Part shown: in pieces, positions 1 to 11,919 of the stretch
Position numbering within the stretch: the first letter of the stretch is position 1
How the letters are laid out: each line of letters begins with the position of its first letter
NCBI GenBank assembly: GCA_014529385.2
Contig: CM043962.1
Span: forward strand, 47,363,098-47,427,097
Direction of reading: 5' to 3'
Source of the DNA: Adiantum capillus-veneris
Lineage: Eukaryota; Streptophyta; Polypodiopsida; Polypodiales; Pteridaceae
Length of the DNA: 64,000 bases
The notes under the pieces: model-generated
Databases searched by the model: none
Seen by the model: the letters and a program-made list of their open reading frames with translations, nothing else
What the model was told of the DNA's origin: nothing
Program-made: the position numbers and the translations under genes

Positions 1-1028
1 TCTTTGGCATCGATAGCGAAAAACTGCTTCACGATGGAAGCTCTTAAAGCTTTCCATGTTCGTGGAGCTTCACCGTTTGATCATAGGCTAGACCACCATT
101 GCCTGGCGGACTTTTGAAAATGCACAGCTACATGACGTAGCTTAGAGGACTCCATGAAGCCTTCATCTCCAAACGCCGCATTGAATTGTTGGATAAAGGC
201 CAAGACTTTGTCCGTAGCACCAAAGGTGCCATCGTAGGTAAGGAAAGAGATGTTATTTCCTCCCTCTTTGAACTTTTTGAGCTTGGACGGCCTCTTCCAG
301 GTGGCATAGGATTTCCTATGGCCTCTTTTTTTAGGTGGTTTGAGAACTGCACCATCACTTTCTTATGAAGAGGAAGAGTATGAGGAGGATGGAGAAGAGG
401 GTGACCTCTTTCTCGCCTTTTTCTTCCCTTGTTCCTCCTTGTCTGCACCATCACTTTCTTCAGAAGAGGAAGAGGATAAGAAGATGGAGAAGAGGGTGAC
501 CTCTTTCGTGCCTTTTTCTTCTCTTGTTTTCTCTCTTCCCTCTTTGAATTATGGTGTAGAGAAGTATGCAATGGTCTTCTTCGTTTAGGGGGTGTTGGAG
601 AGCGTTTTGCCCGTCGTCTTCGTGGAGCCATCTGTGACGAGGTGGCAGGAGACTCATTTCTTTCTCGTTCTTTTGGTGGGGGCTCGACCGTTGATACTTG
701 GGTTCTCCTTTGGGAGGGAGATGCCTCATCGAGTAGCAAGTTTTCCTTTGTATGGATCCTCCTCTTCTTCCCTTATTGGAGAGAGTCCTCTTTTGGAAGT
801 CTCACTAGGAGGCTTCCTAGGTACTCTTTCTTCTTGGTGGGGAGTTTGGAGAATACCATAGGTGCGCACTTGCTGTAGCACTTCACCTTGGAGGGATGGA
901 TTGCCCAGGGCTTGTTGAAGCCTAGAAACAAGATAGCTTACAAGAATAGGGGCATCATTAGTTTCTCTTTCATTAGCAAAATCAAAGCTATCAACATTCA
1001 TTTCAATCTCTTTTCCCTTGTCAGCCAT
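1..1028 (-). pseudogene. Ty3/gypsy gag fragment, cut by the window start
   Basis: The frame opens at 1028 (MADKGKEIEMNVDSFDF) and runs through a low-complexity, basic Ser/Pro/Arg/Lys linker. It then shifts frame near 230 into a retrotransposon Gag core whose reading includes FLTYDGTFGATDKVLAF, IQQFNAAFGDEGFMES and SARQWWSSL. This is the usual plant Ty3 Gag pattern (F-x-Y-D-G, K-V-x-x-F-I-Q-Q-F, A-x-x-W-W). A stop follows WWSSL, and the match resumes with NGEAPRTWKALRASI up to the window edge. Gag forms the virus-like particle of the element. At least one frameshift and one stop show it is dead. It lies in the same orientation as the Tat-like pol upstream, but where an integrase would be expected, so it probably belongs to a different element. 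Confidence 0.75.
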
Positions 1029-1662
1029 ACTAGCAAATTTTAGGTGTAAATTTTACTCGTACTTTGGCACTTCAAGCCCTAGTTGCTAATCCTCTTTACC
1101 TTCAAAGCTAAGCACTCAAGCCTCTATACCCGTGGCCCAAATATTATTAATTGCAAGGAAGGAATAGAAGAGAGGGTTCAACAGAGCCAAGACAACACCA
1201 GTTCCTGTCAAGCTTCTAATAGCTAAATAATGGTTAAGACATAGGCAAGCCCCGTAGGACTCCATTATTGAGATCATATCTCTCGACGGTATCCCCGTTA
1301 ACTGCATACCGTTACCTGCATAAAGTAGGCGTGCTTCAAGGATGAAACTCCCTATTCTACTTACTCTTTTGCAATTAATAACACCAACCATTTGTAACAA
1401 GCTTGAGGACCTCTTTTCTTGAGCAAGAAACAGAAACCAATATCTCTAATTCCAATGTAACATTTAATGCACTAGTAACTTGTGTGTAGCGGAAATTGAT
1501 AACATAGTGAGCATTTTATTAAGAACAAGTTCCTAATGAGCATAGGGAGAGTACTTAATTTGAGAAAGCAACATAGCAATTTATCAACGTGAACTTGTGA
1601 GCTTTATGTACTATCCTCCTCTTTCTGTAGCTTGGATAAGCTTTCTAGACATTGGCCCGAGC
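1029..1662. other. No gene; probable leader or LTR remnant
   Basis: No open frame with family similarity and no clear primer-binding site were found. It separates a minus-strand gag start from the end of a minus-strand pol, so LTR or leader sequence is expected here, but I could not define ends. Confidence 0.3.
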
Positions 1663-2223
1663 TTAAAAAGACTTCAATTCCTTTAAATTTTCATGACCTA
1701 CATAAGTGGCTGGGGCCACATATAAACGTGTAACATGTACATGCACTCTACTACTTGCAAGTTGGCCCGCCTCTTGGTTTTGGTCCCTTTTGACATGCTT
1801 GAATTGAACCTCTTCAAAAAACTTCAACAACTTTTTAATGGCCAAGAGCCAATGCTTCAATGAATCCCGTCTTACATGCCATTGGCCTAATAGCTGCTTG
1901 ATGACTAACAAAGCACCACTTTTTACCACTAGTCTGGAAATTTCAAACTCCATGCATTGCTTCAAACCTAAATGCAAAGTAAGATACTCCACCTCATTGT
2001 TGGTGTGAACATCCTCCAAGTCGTTAGCCTTTGAAAATATCACTTTTCCATGTGGATCCTGTATCACCACACCTCCACCTACTTTTTGTATCACCCTTCT
2101 GAAAGCACAACTGAACCACAAAGTAAACGTTACATCCAAGTCCGACTCTTGTTTAGCTTCATCTCGTACCACTCTTGGATAAACTGGAAATTCGACCTCC
2201 TTGTTGACCAAAATATCTGCCAA
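1663..2223 (-). pseudogene. Second (archaeal-type) RNase H of a Tat-like Ty3 element
   Basis: The 186-codon frame reads GGGVVIQDPHGKVIFSKA, NNEVEYLTLHLGLKQCMEFE, LVVKSGALLVIKQL and FKHVKRDQNQEAGQLAS. This is the order of an RVT_3-type RNase H, the extra domain found after the normal RNase H in Tat/Ogre-lineage Ty3 elements. The Glu of the NNEVEY motif is kept. The Asp expected in the V-x-G-D-S position is replaced (VVKSGALL), and the first Asp strand is degraded, so the enzyme is probably inactive. It directly follows the canonical RNase H at 2266-2700 in the same orientation, which fits the dual RNase H arrangement. Confidence 0.75.
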
Positions 2224-2265
2224 ATGAGACCGACTAGTATGGTTGACCTTGAATTCAAACTCAAA

Positions 2266-2700
2266 CTAATGTAGCTCTATCACCCATTTCACAATCTGCT
2301 TGGTTGGCTTCAAGTGCAGCACCACCTCAAGCAAAAGATTGTTAGCTGTCAACACATAAAACTTACAAACAATGAGATACACTTTGAACTTCCTGCAAGC
2401 AAAGACTAAAACCATCATCCACTGTTCTACTTCAGTATAGGTTTCCTCTCTAGGACTTATCACCTTGCTCTCAGAATAAATAGGCTTGTAGCTTTTTCCT
2501 ACCTTGTGCAGCAACATCGCTCCAATAGCCACAATACCCACCGTCATAGCAATGTAAAAAGTGTCCTCTTGGTTGGGAGGACACACTGTAGGTAGCTGAC
2601 ATATAATCCCGTTCACCTTATATAACACTTCTTGAGCTTCATCATCCCATTGAAAACCGATGCACCTAGTGAGACCTATTATGTAGTAGAGGATACACAT
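2266..2700 (-). pseudogene. Ty3-type RNase H (RT connection end)
   Basis: This is the RNase H that degrades the RNA strand during reverse transcription. The frame shows FQWDDEAQEVLYKV, IAMTVGIVAIGAMLLHKV, PIYSESKVISPREETYTEVE and IVKWVIEL, in the usual Ty3 order (F-x-W, A-I-G-A-x-L, Y-x-S-x-x-x-x-x-x-E-x-x-Y-x-x-x-E, W-x-x-x-L). The start Met is only where the frame opens; the domain continues from the RT at higher coordinates. Several consensus residues are changed. Confidence 0.8.
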
Positions 2701-3319
2701 ACTGGGACAACATTCAAAAAAACCATGACAAATACTTTACTTTATGCACAAATGAGGCCAAACCTCGAGCACTGGAACGAGGCTCCATCATAACTAGAGC
2801 CTTAACCTTGTTTGGATCCACCGCAATTCCATTTTGTGACACCACATGGCCCATCAACTATGCTCGAGATTGTGCTAGCTTGCATTTCTTTAGGTTCAAT
2901 TGACCTCCCTCTTCGTCCAACCTTTGAAAACACAAGTGCAACTTTGACAAGTGCTCCTCTCTAGAGATATAGCAGCCAACATCAACCATGAATACCCCCC
3001 TAAACCTACCCAAGCAAACACCCCGTTCATCTAATCTTGGAAAGTAGCATAAGCATTTACCAACCCGAATGGCATCCTACGATAGGCAAAATATCCCCAT
3101 GGAGAGATAAATGTAGTCTTCAATCGATCCTCTGGTGCAATCCCTATTTGGAAATATCCTGAAAATCCATCCATAGTTGAATACCTCTCATGGCCAGCTA
3201 CTTGATTCAAGATCTCGTCCTAGAATGGTAGTGGGTAGTGGTTCCGCTTCATGGCCACATTCAATGGCAATCCCTCTCTGGAAATATCCTAAAAAACCAT
3301 CCATAGTTGAATACCTCTC
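2701..3319 (-). pseudogene. Reverse transcriptase (C-terminal two thirds), decayed
   Basis: Minus-strand reading across stops gives MPFGLVNAYATFQ, GVFMVDVGCYISREEHLSKL and LNLKKCKLAQSRA followed by LMGHVVSQNGIAVDPNKVKA, the standard Ty3 RT thumb and connection. The Y-x-D-D box reads FMVDV, so a catalytic Asp is lost. The domain is interrupted at 3319/3320 by a TRIM insertion and resumes at 5205. A 130-bp stretch of this RT is duplicated in tandem just before the insertion. Confidence 0.8.
3141..3319. repeat. Tandem duplication of an RT segment (period about 130 bp)
   Basis: The stretch holding CCATAGTTGAATACCTCTC occurs at 3171-3189 and again at 3301-3319. The second copy continues beyond the inserted TRIM at 5205, where ATGGCTAGCTACTTGATTC matches ATGGCCAGCTACTTGATTC of the first copy. 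The duplication therefore predates the TRIM. Confidence 0.85.
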
Positions 3320-3691
<372 letters not shown>

Positions 3692-3704
3692 ATCCCCCCC
3701 TCAA
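3692..3704 (-). other. TRIM polypurine tract
   Basis: Minus-strand TTGAGGGGGGGAT lies directly next to the 3' LTR, the place where plus-strand DNA synthesis is primed. Confidence 0.75.
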
Positions 3705-4155
3705 GCCCGAACTGGACAAGCAACTCATGATACCTCGAGTTTTTGGTATACTCGTCAACAGTGAGTTTTAGGTTTTCTCACAACCAAGGATTTTTGGTTT
3801 ATCCATAACCTGGTGCTAGATCAGTAACCCCCCCTTGAATAGATAGGGTGTAGGTGAAAACATTAGCTACCAAAAGTGGAGTATTTGGTTCATTGCCAAA
3901 CCTTGGGTTTTAGGTGTACCCAGTAACCTCATGAGAAGCAGTAAAAAAATAGGCTGAGAACTGACAAAAATTGGGACTTGAGAACAAAATCTGATAAATT
4001 TGGGAGGTCTTACCACTTATCTGTGAGGTGGCAGTGTCTATATCCCGTACAAATTTTTTGATATGATGAAAGCTGACAAGCATGACAATGACTGAAAACA
4101 AGGCTTTGACTGAAAAATGTATGTTTGTTTGAACAATAGACAAAAGCTGGCAAAT

Positions 4156-4659
4156 CTATGACACTAAAGTGGTAAAATAATTTGTGAAAACTTGTAGTGC
4201 AATCTCGAAGGAGATCTTGATGTTCATCATCTGTTGAAGTACCTCTTGGTTCTCGAAGCAAACTGTTGGTTTATGGATGTTTTTCATCTTCTCCAAATCA
4301 ACATGTAGTATTGGATCAATCTCCATCGAGCTATTCTCTGTCCGATCTAGTTCTCCAGTACCATATAGCTCTTGATAACCACCGTGGTTGACAAGGCCCA
4401 AAGCTTTGTTTAACTTCTCCGTTGTCACCAACAAAATCTCCAATAGCTGCATTTTTTTAATACGCAGGTAGCTTGCCTTCCACAATTTGGAAATTCGATC
4501 TGCAAAGAGACTATGAGCATTGACGAGCATCCGGTTATTAATGCTGAGTGCCGTATTGCAGGGTCGAGGATGCTCGAGGTGGGAATAGTGCCTTGCTTGA
4601 AATAGTAATTGGGTGGCCACTTTGTTTTCAGTGTGAAAATCACAATAAAACATTACCAA
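4156..4659 (-). CDS. Unidentified ORF inside the TRIM
   Basis: A 167-codon open frame fills the internal region on the element's sense strand. Internal phrases are LWKASYLRIKKMQLLEILL, VNHGGYQELYGTGELD and HVDLEKMKNIHKPTVCFEN. I do not recognise a family. The composition is that of a normal soluble alpha-helical protein and not of gag or pol, so a captured host gene piece is possible. Upstream, between the primer-binding site and this frame, GTGAGT and a later pyrimidine-rich stretch could be intron remains. Function unknown; it may not be translated. Confidence 0.35.
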   Translation of the reverse strand: MVMFYCDFHTENKVATQLLFQARHYSHLEHPRPCNTALSINNRMLVNAHSLFADRISKLWKASYLRIKKMQLLEILLVTTEKLNKALGLVNHGGYQELYGTGELDRTENSSMEIDPILHVDLEKMKNIHKPTVCFENQEVLQQMMNIKISFEIALQVFTNYFTTLVS

Positions 4660-4890
4660 AAAAGAAGCACATTGTCCTTAGCAGCCGAAACAGACGATGG
4701 CGAGCAAGGCAGTTTTACTCACAGCGGGATGAGGAGGCCGAACCAGGGCTTGCTCATGTGTCGAGAAAGCCTTACAATAGCAGGGCGATCAGGTTGATGC
4801 CGTTTTTGATCGTTTTGGTGCAGTTCGATAGCTTGCTTTCCCTTCTGCAGGCAGTCGTTCCCGCGCGCCGACTCGAGCCGAGAAGCACTA

Positions 4891-4902
4891 GCTTTGATAC
4901 CA
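4891..4902 (-). other. TRIM primer-binding site
   Basis: Minus-strand TGGTATCAAAGC differs by one base from the initiator-Met tRNA complement TGGTATCAGAGC. It lies two bases from the end of the 5' LTR and sets the element's orientation. Confidence 0.88.
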
Positions 4903-4904
4903 GT

Positions 4905-4972
4905 TGTTGGAACGAGGGCTATGGTGGGTGCAGCCTAAGGCAAGCCATGGCGTGGATGATGAGCATGCAGAG

Positions 4973-5015
<43 letters not shown>

Positions 5016-5204
5016 CGACACAGCTTGAAGAGGGAAAAACACGCTACTCTCTTTTCTATTAATGAAAGGGTCTTTACATAGATTTTGAAAGATGATAGCA
5101 ACCACTCCTTTCTCTTTATGCAAACTGAACTTATTTGATGGCCTATAGCTGTATGCTTTGAGCCATGTTCTCATGGGCTAACAAACATGGGCTTGAACCC
5201 AACA
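4905..5204 (-). repeat. TRIM 5' LTR
   Basis: 300 bp, same ends as the LTR at 3320-3691, followed by the TSD CTCTC at 5205-5209. It carries a short (GA)17 tract at 4978-5011. Confidence 0.93.
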
Positions 5205-5719
5205 CTCTCATGGCTAGCTACTTGATTCAAGATCTCGTCCTAGAATGGTAGTGGGTAGTGGTTCCGCTTCATGGCCACATTCAATGGCTTGTAGTCGACA
5301 CATACTCTCCACTTCCCATTCTTCTTTGGAGTGATGACCACCACTGAACAAACCCACTCTGACTCCTTCACAAGATAGATGATACATGCATCCAATAGTT
5401 TGTTTATCTCCTACCAAAGGGCTTCTTTTTGTATCTCTCCTAGTATTCTTAGCTTTTGTGCTTTCAACTTGTATCCTCCTTGAGAACAATTTTGTGATCA
5501 ACTCCCCTCGCACCTCATAGATCTCTGTACTCCATTGCACAAAAGATTTGGATAGAAAGCACACAATTTCACATAACTCTCTTTCTCCTGCTTGGTTGAA
5601 TCCTTCCTCAACATAATTATCACCTCCTCGGATCCTATACCATGAACCTGTGGTTGCACCTCCTCTTTCCCATGAGAACTTTCCATTGTGACACCAAATA
5701 AATCGGCATCAATCTTCAC
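5205..5719 (-). pseudogene. Tat-like element, N-terminal RT and linker
   Basis: This continues the RT cut by the TRIM. Minus-strand reading gives WRVCVDYKPLNVAMKRNHYPLPF leading to DEILNQVASHE, with VVITPKKNGK upstream. That is the start of the Ty3 RT fingers domain (K-x-N-G-x-x-R-V-C-V-D-Y-x-x-L-N, P-L-P-x-x-D-E). Stops and frame changes separate it from a linker that reads KIDADLFGVTMESSHGKEE. The catalytic VDY Asp is kept. Confidence 0.8.
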
Positions 5720-5859
5720 ATATCATCTTCACTGTGATCTTGCTCTATATTTGTGTAACCTTCATCGTATGTCATCTCCGTCTCATACTCATAGATGGTT
5801 GTTGTATCCTCTTCATCTCTTGTTGCCATAGGATGTGCATGGCTTTCTTTGGTCGTCAA

Positions 5860-6514
5860 ATTCAACACTATCTACCTTCCTTTCTCTCTGCCATAGGCAA
5901 GGAAAACACCCCACTCTCCCAATCCTGCTTGGCTCCAATTGCCTGGAGCGATGGACTCCCCAAAATAATATGGTATGCATTGTCACCTGCCTTCATCACA
6001 AAAAAATTCAATCAAGCATTATATACCCATCACCTTCACCTTCATATTTTGAGCCACACCCAAACACCCTAGCTTTAGCATGGTTGGCCATCCTCATCCG
6101 CACATTTGACTTGGCTATTACCTTTACAACTATCTCTTTCATAGCCGCTTCTGTCATCACACCTACATGTGCTCCACCATCTATGTAGGCTTATACCTGC
6201 ATCCGCTTCTCAATGACCACATCCATAAGAGGAAGAACATCAATCGAAATGCCCATACTTAAGGCCATATTCTGCACTGCTTGCACATTGCCCTTAGCTC
6301 TTGGCAGCCTTGTGCCGACACTCGTGGACCAGTGTCTTCTTAGATTGGGGTTCAAAGCCAACAATTTCCCAAATGTAATATTAGCTTTTTGACTTTCGAC
6401 ATCACTTACTAGATCATACTTGGGGTAGCTGTGTCCTAGCTGAAAATCTGCTTTCTTTATCTTGCGGTGCCTTCTCCTCTTGCCAGTCTTAGGCTGCTCT
6501 TTGCTCTCGTACAT
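5860..6514 (-). pseudogene. Tat-like element, retropepsin region
   Basis: Upstream on the minus strand, YDLVSDVESQKANITFGKLL is the conserved pre-protease block of plant Ty3 elements. Near 6190 the protease reads IDGGAHVGVMTEAAMKEIVV then RMANHAKARVFG, with a later GSPSL in place of the usual ILGRPWL. The active-site triplet reads D-G-G, the common plant variant. Stops at the RPKKAM and YIMLD positions show decay. Confidence 0.7.
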
Positions 6515-6714
6515 CTTCTCTTTACCTTACGAGCTGGGGTTTCCCTTTTGGTCTCTGTCTCCCTTTCACCTCTTGCATTTTTGTTGGTTAAGACTTCCAA
6601 AAATTCAACCTCCTGCCTATCCACCCCGATGATATTCACTCTAGGGGTCTCACCACCATCAAGCGGGGTCGGCTGCACTGGATTCTCAGCTTCCTGCTCC
6701 CTCTGGCCATTGGA

Positions 6715-7560
6715 CTACCCTTGACATCTGCCTCTGCCAAATAGCGAGTACATGCCTCCTTTTTCTCTTGGCGGATGTGGAAAATCTTGTGCATGATGAC
6801 CTTCTTCTCCACAATTGTAACATGGGCCAGGCAATGGTCTCACCCTGCATCTTGCTCCTCTTGGTTGTGCCCTGTCCATCACATTTAGCCTCAACTCTTG
6901 CATATTCTCAAACAGATCTTGGACTGTCCGCACCCAGTTTTATGGCACACCTGCTACACCCCGATTACCATGGTTCCCCTCTTGGACAACTTCTCGGGGG
7001 CTCTGAGGTTGGATAGGAGCCATCGCCTCGTAGCCTATTTGCACCCTGCTCAGTTTTCTTCTTTATTTTCTTGCTTTTTGATCGTGCAGTCGCCATTGCA
7101 CCATTCTAGTTTTTTGGACTTTCAAAATCCACCTTTTTCTAACTTTAAGATGTAGGCACACCATGAATTTTTCAAGATTGAAATAGTCCTTGTTAGCCAA
7201 CTGCATGACCGCCGTCAACTTTGTCCAACATGCTTCAAAACGATCTAAAAACAGATTGAAATCCTCAATTACATCTTGCTTGAGAGCTTTAAGCTTCACA
7301 TCCATCTTGACGGAGATGCTTCCCTGCAAAAATCCTATAAGAACCGTGCCCGTAAAGCCGACCATGCTTGCCTCGGCTCACCTTCCAATGCATCATACCA
7401 TACTTTAGTTTTACTGCGCATCACCAATGGAAAGGTTTGCATTCTACTATCTTCATTAGGCATACACAATGACAACGTATACAATCTAAAATCTACAATC
7501 CACTCATTGGGATTCACCTCGCCTATGAAAATTGGACCATAGCTTCAAGACACCATCTCT
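6715..7560 (-). pseudogene. Tat-like element gag with broken zinc knuckle
   Basis: Minus-strand frames give VNPNEWIVDFRLYTLSLCM, KTKVWYDALEGEPRQAWSAL, EDFNLFLDRFEACWTKLTA and a zinc knuckle CYNCGEEGHHAQDFP. The knuckle should be C-x2-C-x4-H-x4-C, but its last Cys is Phe, so RNA binding would be impaired. Several frameshifts break the gene. Order on the minus strand is gag, protease, RT, RNase H, second RNase H, as expected for one element from about 7.6 down to 1.7 kb. Confidence 0.78.
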
Positions 7561-9190
7561 ACCAATGCCAAAAACTACACTTCTTCACCAAAACAGGAGC
7601 AACCAGTGTGGACCTTTGTGGGGGCACTAGAAGATGGAAAGGGGGAAGGGGATACACACCCATAACACAAAACCAATGCCTCTCTATAGCCCAGCGTATA
7701 CACAACACCCCTAAACACTCAAATTCACCTTTGAAACAACACGATATTACTTGCAAACATACGTTTGAGTACATTAACACACATATATACGTCTTGAAAA
7801 GCTCAAGCACCCAATGCACACACATAAACCCTGGTTCCACATGACAACCACAAGCAAAAGAGAAAAAGGGGGGTGGGAAATCATCATCGTGTTGGGCAAT
7901 GGCAAGCTTCTTCTTCAAAAGGCGGTTACAAAAGCCCTTGTACTATGCAGGGCACTCCTCTCTTCACTCTCCTCCTCCACCATGTTCAGAGCCCCTAAAA
8001 AATGACAAAAAAGGCCCCTATATATGCGTGCATGATTATCTTTAACAATTGCTATTTTTAATCAACCACTTCTTTAGTAACCCTATTGGTGAACACCCCA
8101 TTCTATTTTTGGCATCATCTTGCATGGCTAAACCCACATGAACCACCCCTTGAGCCCTAGGGGGATGTCACGGAGCCGTTACAACCCCTTGGGTGCACAA
8201 TCTCCTCAATAAAATGTTTTGGTGCCTAAGGGCACCATGGGAGCGGAGCGCCCCCTGCCATGTCATCATTGTTGCCATGGTAGCTGGTCACCACCGTCCA
8301 ACACAAACGATGCAAATGTTGCCACGTGCCACCATAAACTTCCAACGAGCACCACAGACGCTGTCGCAGTGCCTCCCAAGACCGCTTGTGAGCACGCCAT
8401 AGCGAAGGAGCTCTGTATCCCCCATCTCTTCTCCCAAATGGCCTCATGACCTAGCTCAAATACGCAGTGCATTTCACTCGATGTTGCACATACAGGTTAT
8501 TATCTGTTGCCATGTGGCATGCTCATAGGGTATACACCCTCCTTGCCTCCAAAAAATCCCTGTGTGGAATATACAAAAATCTTCTTTTTTGTCACCAATT
8601 TGCAAGTATGCCATTTTTTCCTTTGGAACCCAATTTTTATCTTGTAAAACCACCGTCAGAGCTCGTATTGTCGACTTCAACTCTTATGGAGCTTGCTGTA
8701 TTTTGAGACACCTAGGCTGCAAAAACAAGCAAAAAACATCTCACGCCCCCTCTCCACCAACTTCTCCAACCTTCTGCAGCCCGTAACTTTTCAACCATGA
8801 GCTCGATGGATGAGCCGTCAAGTCTTGTCAACTCTATATGGCATACAATACCTTCTAAATCCTGATTGGGCCTAAAAAAACATAGAACAACATGCCAACC
8901 AATGCAATCAAGTTGGCTGGCCCCCATCAAACTTTCAATTGACCATATCTTTCTCGTTTGGGACCCGATTGGTGATCCGAAAAAATCGGCATGACCCATA
9001 ACTCGAGCACTTAAATCCTATGTATTGAAACCTGCTTTGGCTACCACTTGCCCCCATCTACCCTATCCATTGGGAATCTGCAAACTACTTCAGCTTTAAA
9101 AAGCCATAACTAGCACTCTATAGATCCATTTGAGGAGTCGTCTGGACCGGCTTCTAAAAAACCTCGAACACTACATTCCAAAGCATCAAC
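7561..9190. other. No gene; probable 5' LTR/leader of the Tat-like element
   Basis: No coding similarity was found on either strand. A minus-strand TATA-like CATATATAGG lies at 8017-8026, upstream of the minus-strand gag, so part of this may be the element's LTR. I could not find ends or a primer-binding site, and the 3' LTR is missing, so the assignment is weak. Confidence 0.35.
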
Positions 9191-10760
9191 TCAACACTTA
9201 CATACATGGACTTGCCAACCCAATTGGCCTCTTCTGGAGATTTTTTGGCGTAAGAAACCACATCAAACATACACTTCTGTTGTCCCTTACTTTCTCAGGC
9301 CTCCCATACCATGCACTTGCCATCATCCATAGCACTGCACAATACACTTCCCAAAATTGACCAACTTCATCTGTACCAATGTCTATGTCAAACTCTTCAT
9401 TGTCTATAGGGATAACAACTCTTGCTGCCATTATGCCCAATATAATTTTGTCGTAGAAAATCAATGGAGCATAGTTATCACATGTGTCAAATCCTGGAAA
9501 GCTATTGAAACTTTTGAAAAAAGCTCATTAACTTCTTGGTTAAATTGTGACTCTCCATCAACAATAAACTCTCAACTTTAGCGAGATCAAGAGCTATACC
9601 ATATGCATTGATTTGATGTCCTAGGAGCACCACCTTTGGCCTAGCTATCTTACACTTGGATGGATTGAGCTATGTTCTATCTTCATCAAGCTTTTTGAAC
9701 ACCCAATCAAGATCTATAACATGCAAATCTCTATTGCCCTCAAACACAAAAATCAATCATTAGGACTTGAGCAAAAGAACCATTGAGGTAAGGAGCAAGG
9801 ACCTTATCCATCCAACGTTTAAAATTTGCATATGCATTCAAGAGTCCAAATGACATAACTTTGTAGAAAAATACTCTTTAAAATTTGACAAAGCTTTTTT
9901 TCCTTTGATCTTTATGTGCTATGCAAAAATGAAAGTAGCCACTAAATCCATCGCATATAAAATACCTTTGATTCCTTGGAACATCATCCAAAATTTCATC
10001 TTGAAATGGAAGAAACTATTAATTCCACTTTGAAGCAACATTTAAAGGTATGTGTCATCCTCCATATGTTGACTTCCTTTGGAACAATGACAACAAGAGA
10101 GATCCATTTTGCATCATCAACCGAATAGATAAAACTTGCTTGCAAAAGCTTCTCAACTTCTACCTCCAAAACCTATCAATATTGAATAGTATCCAAACAC
10201 CTTAGCTTTTGAAAAACTGGTCGTGTACCCTCCTTTGTTACGTTATTTCATGAACCACGCTTGAAGTCCCTCTTATTGCCAAAATAGCTTTTGCAAAAAA
10301 ATTTGTACACCTGTCAAAAAGATACAAATAATCTTCTCTTTTATGAATAGTCAAATCATTAACAAGCATACCCATCAATTCCTCCTTTGGTACATTGGAT
10401 TTGAAGTCAATTTTCTTATCTTCTTTCTTCTTTTTCTCCTTTTGAATGGCCTAGTCTTCATCCATATGCAAACCACAAACATCCATGCCAAGCTATAAAA
10501 GACCTTGACTAAAGCTATCTTCTTCATTGTAGATAGAAGAAGCACTTAAATTTTCATCGTACATGTCTTGCATGGTTGAAGTAGACACCTCTATTTCTTC
10601 CTCTTCCTCTCCAATTTACAATACTTTTTCTGTTTCCATGCCGTAACAAGTTCTTTGATGTCTTGGAAAATCCACAAATAGATTAGTGTAGCCTCTATAT
10701 TGACCCTGCCTCGATCTCATGGCTATTAGCCATGGCCTCCCCCAAATGAACGAATAAGTT
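9190..10760 (-). pseudogene. Second decayed Ty3/gypsy protease-RT remnant
   Basis: Across many stops and frame changes the minus strand gives a protease end (FIWGRPWLIAMRS near 10720), then AKWISLVVIVPKE near 10100, LPFQDEILDDVPRNQRYF, GFSGYFHFCIAHKDQRK, LLNAYANFKRWMDKVLAPY, and near 9620-9720 VFKKLDEDRT, LNPSKCKIARPKVVLLGHQ. The order is protease, RT fingers, palm, thumb of a Ty3 element. The F-I-D-D palm box is degraded. It is older than most other copies here and independent of the Tat-like element, since both contain the same RT blocks. Confidence 0.72.
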
Positions 10761-11093
10761 TCGAACTATACTGGCATCACATGCATATCCATAATTGCTT
10801 TTTGACCCAAAACATTCAGCTCCAAACCATGTATGACACCCACGCATTTAAGGGGGTTTCTAATCACTGAGCAAAAAAACCAAGTGAAGATAAATCCGAG
10901 CAAATTGATACAAGAGCAACAATAGTGAAAGAAAAACATTATGCCATACACATTACTTTCACTACCACATATCTGACACTTAATTAGCAAAAAATGAGAT
11001 TTTAGAACCATTATGAAAATTGAATACTCGAGACACAAGCAATCTCTTCATACTCAAAACATATATAGTTCAATTCCACGTGGCATGTCTCCT

Positions 11094-11846
11094 TGTTAAG
11101 TATGGAGCCTGATTTACCCTTGTAATTTTCTGTGGTAAAAGCTCACATTTGTAAAGCCCCCATTATGAGGAGAAGCCATCGTGCGTGAAGGAAAATCACT
11201 CACCGGAAACCAAAATTTTCACGGACAAGAATCGGGGGCAACTTTAAAGGCCTAAGGGACGGAGGCTCCCGAGACTTTTTTTTCGTCGGAATATTCTTTT
11301 TCGCCGGAATATTATGGCCGGACGGCGGCCGAAAAGTGGTCGGAAAACAACCGGTCGGTTGGCCTGTGGTCAGAAGTCAATGGCCGGTGGCCGGTGGCCG
11401 AATTCAAAAGCGGACTTGTCTTCTCAAGGGCGGCCACACATGGGCGGATTGGAGGGTCCGATTTGGACTTATTCGCACAAGGGCGGCTACACATTGCTGT
11501 CTCTCATAAGAGAGGGCAACCCTTTTGGCCTATAAAAGGAGGCCATTTCTACACACATTTCATAGTGTGAAGTTGATGCAACAAGGTGAGTGTGAGGTGG
11601 TGAGAGTGAAGCAAGGCAGGAGCTCCATTAAGGGTATAATCCCTTTGTAAACTACTTCTTGTTTTGAAGTACTAAAGCCATTGAGTGGATGCTTTCCCGT
11701 GGACGTAGCCCACATTGGGTGAACCACGTATATCGTGTGTACTCTCTCTCTCTCTCTCTACTCTATAATCTCGTGTATATAAATCTGTCTCTCTCCATTA
11801 AGTAATCTACTCAATTATCTATTTAGCTACGTCTTATTTCCTAACA
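11094..11846 (+). repeat. Copia LTR (753 bp)
   Basis: Begins TGTTAAGTATGGAGCC and ends TATTTCCTAACA. A TATA box (CTATAAAAGG) near 11530 and a CT tract near 11740 fit U3 and U5. The reverse complement of 36033-36806 matches it over nearly its whole length, including the CGGCCGCC-rich stretch and the TATA box. The CT tract is longer in that copy. Confidence 0.92.
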
Positions 11847-11848
11847 AC

Positions 11849-11860
11849 TGGTATCAGAGC
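11849..11860 (+). other. Primer-binding site, initiator-Met tRNA
   Basis: TGGTATCAGAGC lies two bases after the LTR end, a perfect match to the usual plant copia site. Confidence 0.93.
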
Positions 11861-11919
11861 AAGGTTTGCTCGTAGCTAAATTATCTCAAGGAAAGGATTC
11901 CTTGAATTGAGTGGGAGTT

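Noticed and set aside
4548..5081. 177-codon plus-strand frame across the TRIM end
   Set aside because: It runs through the primer-binding site, LTR and GA tract against the element's sense strand; a shadow frame.
11849..11860. tRNA genes near the TGGTATCAGAGC sites (also 21774, 4891, 62017)
   Set aside because: Only the primer-binding complement of a tRNA 3' end is present, next to LTR ends; no cloverleaf.
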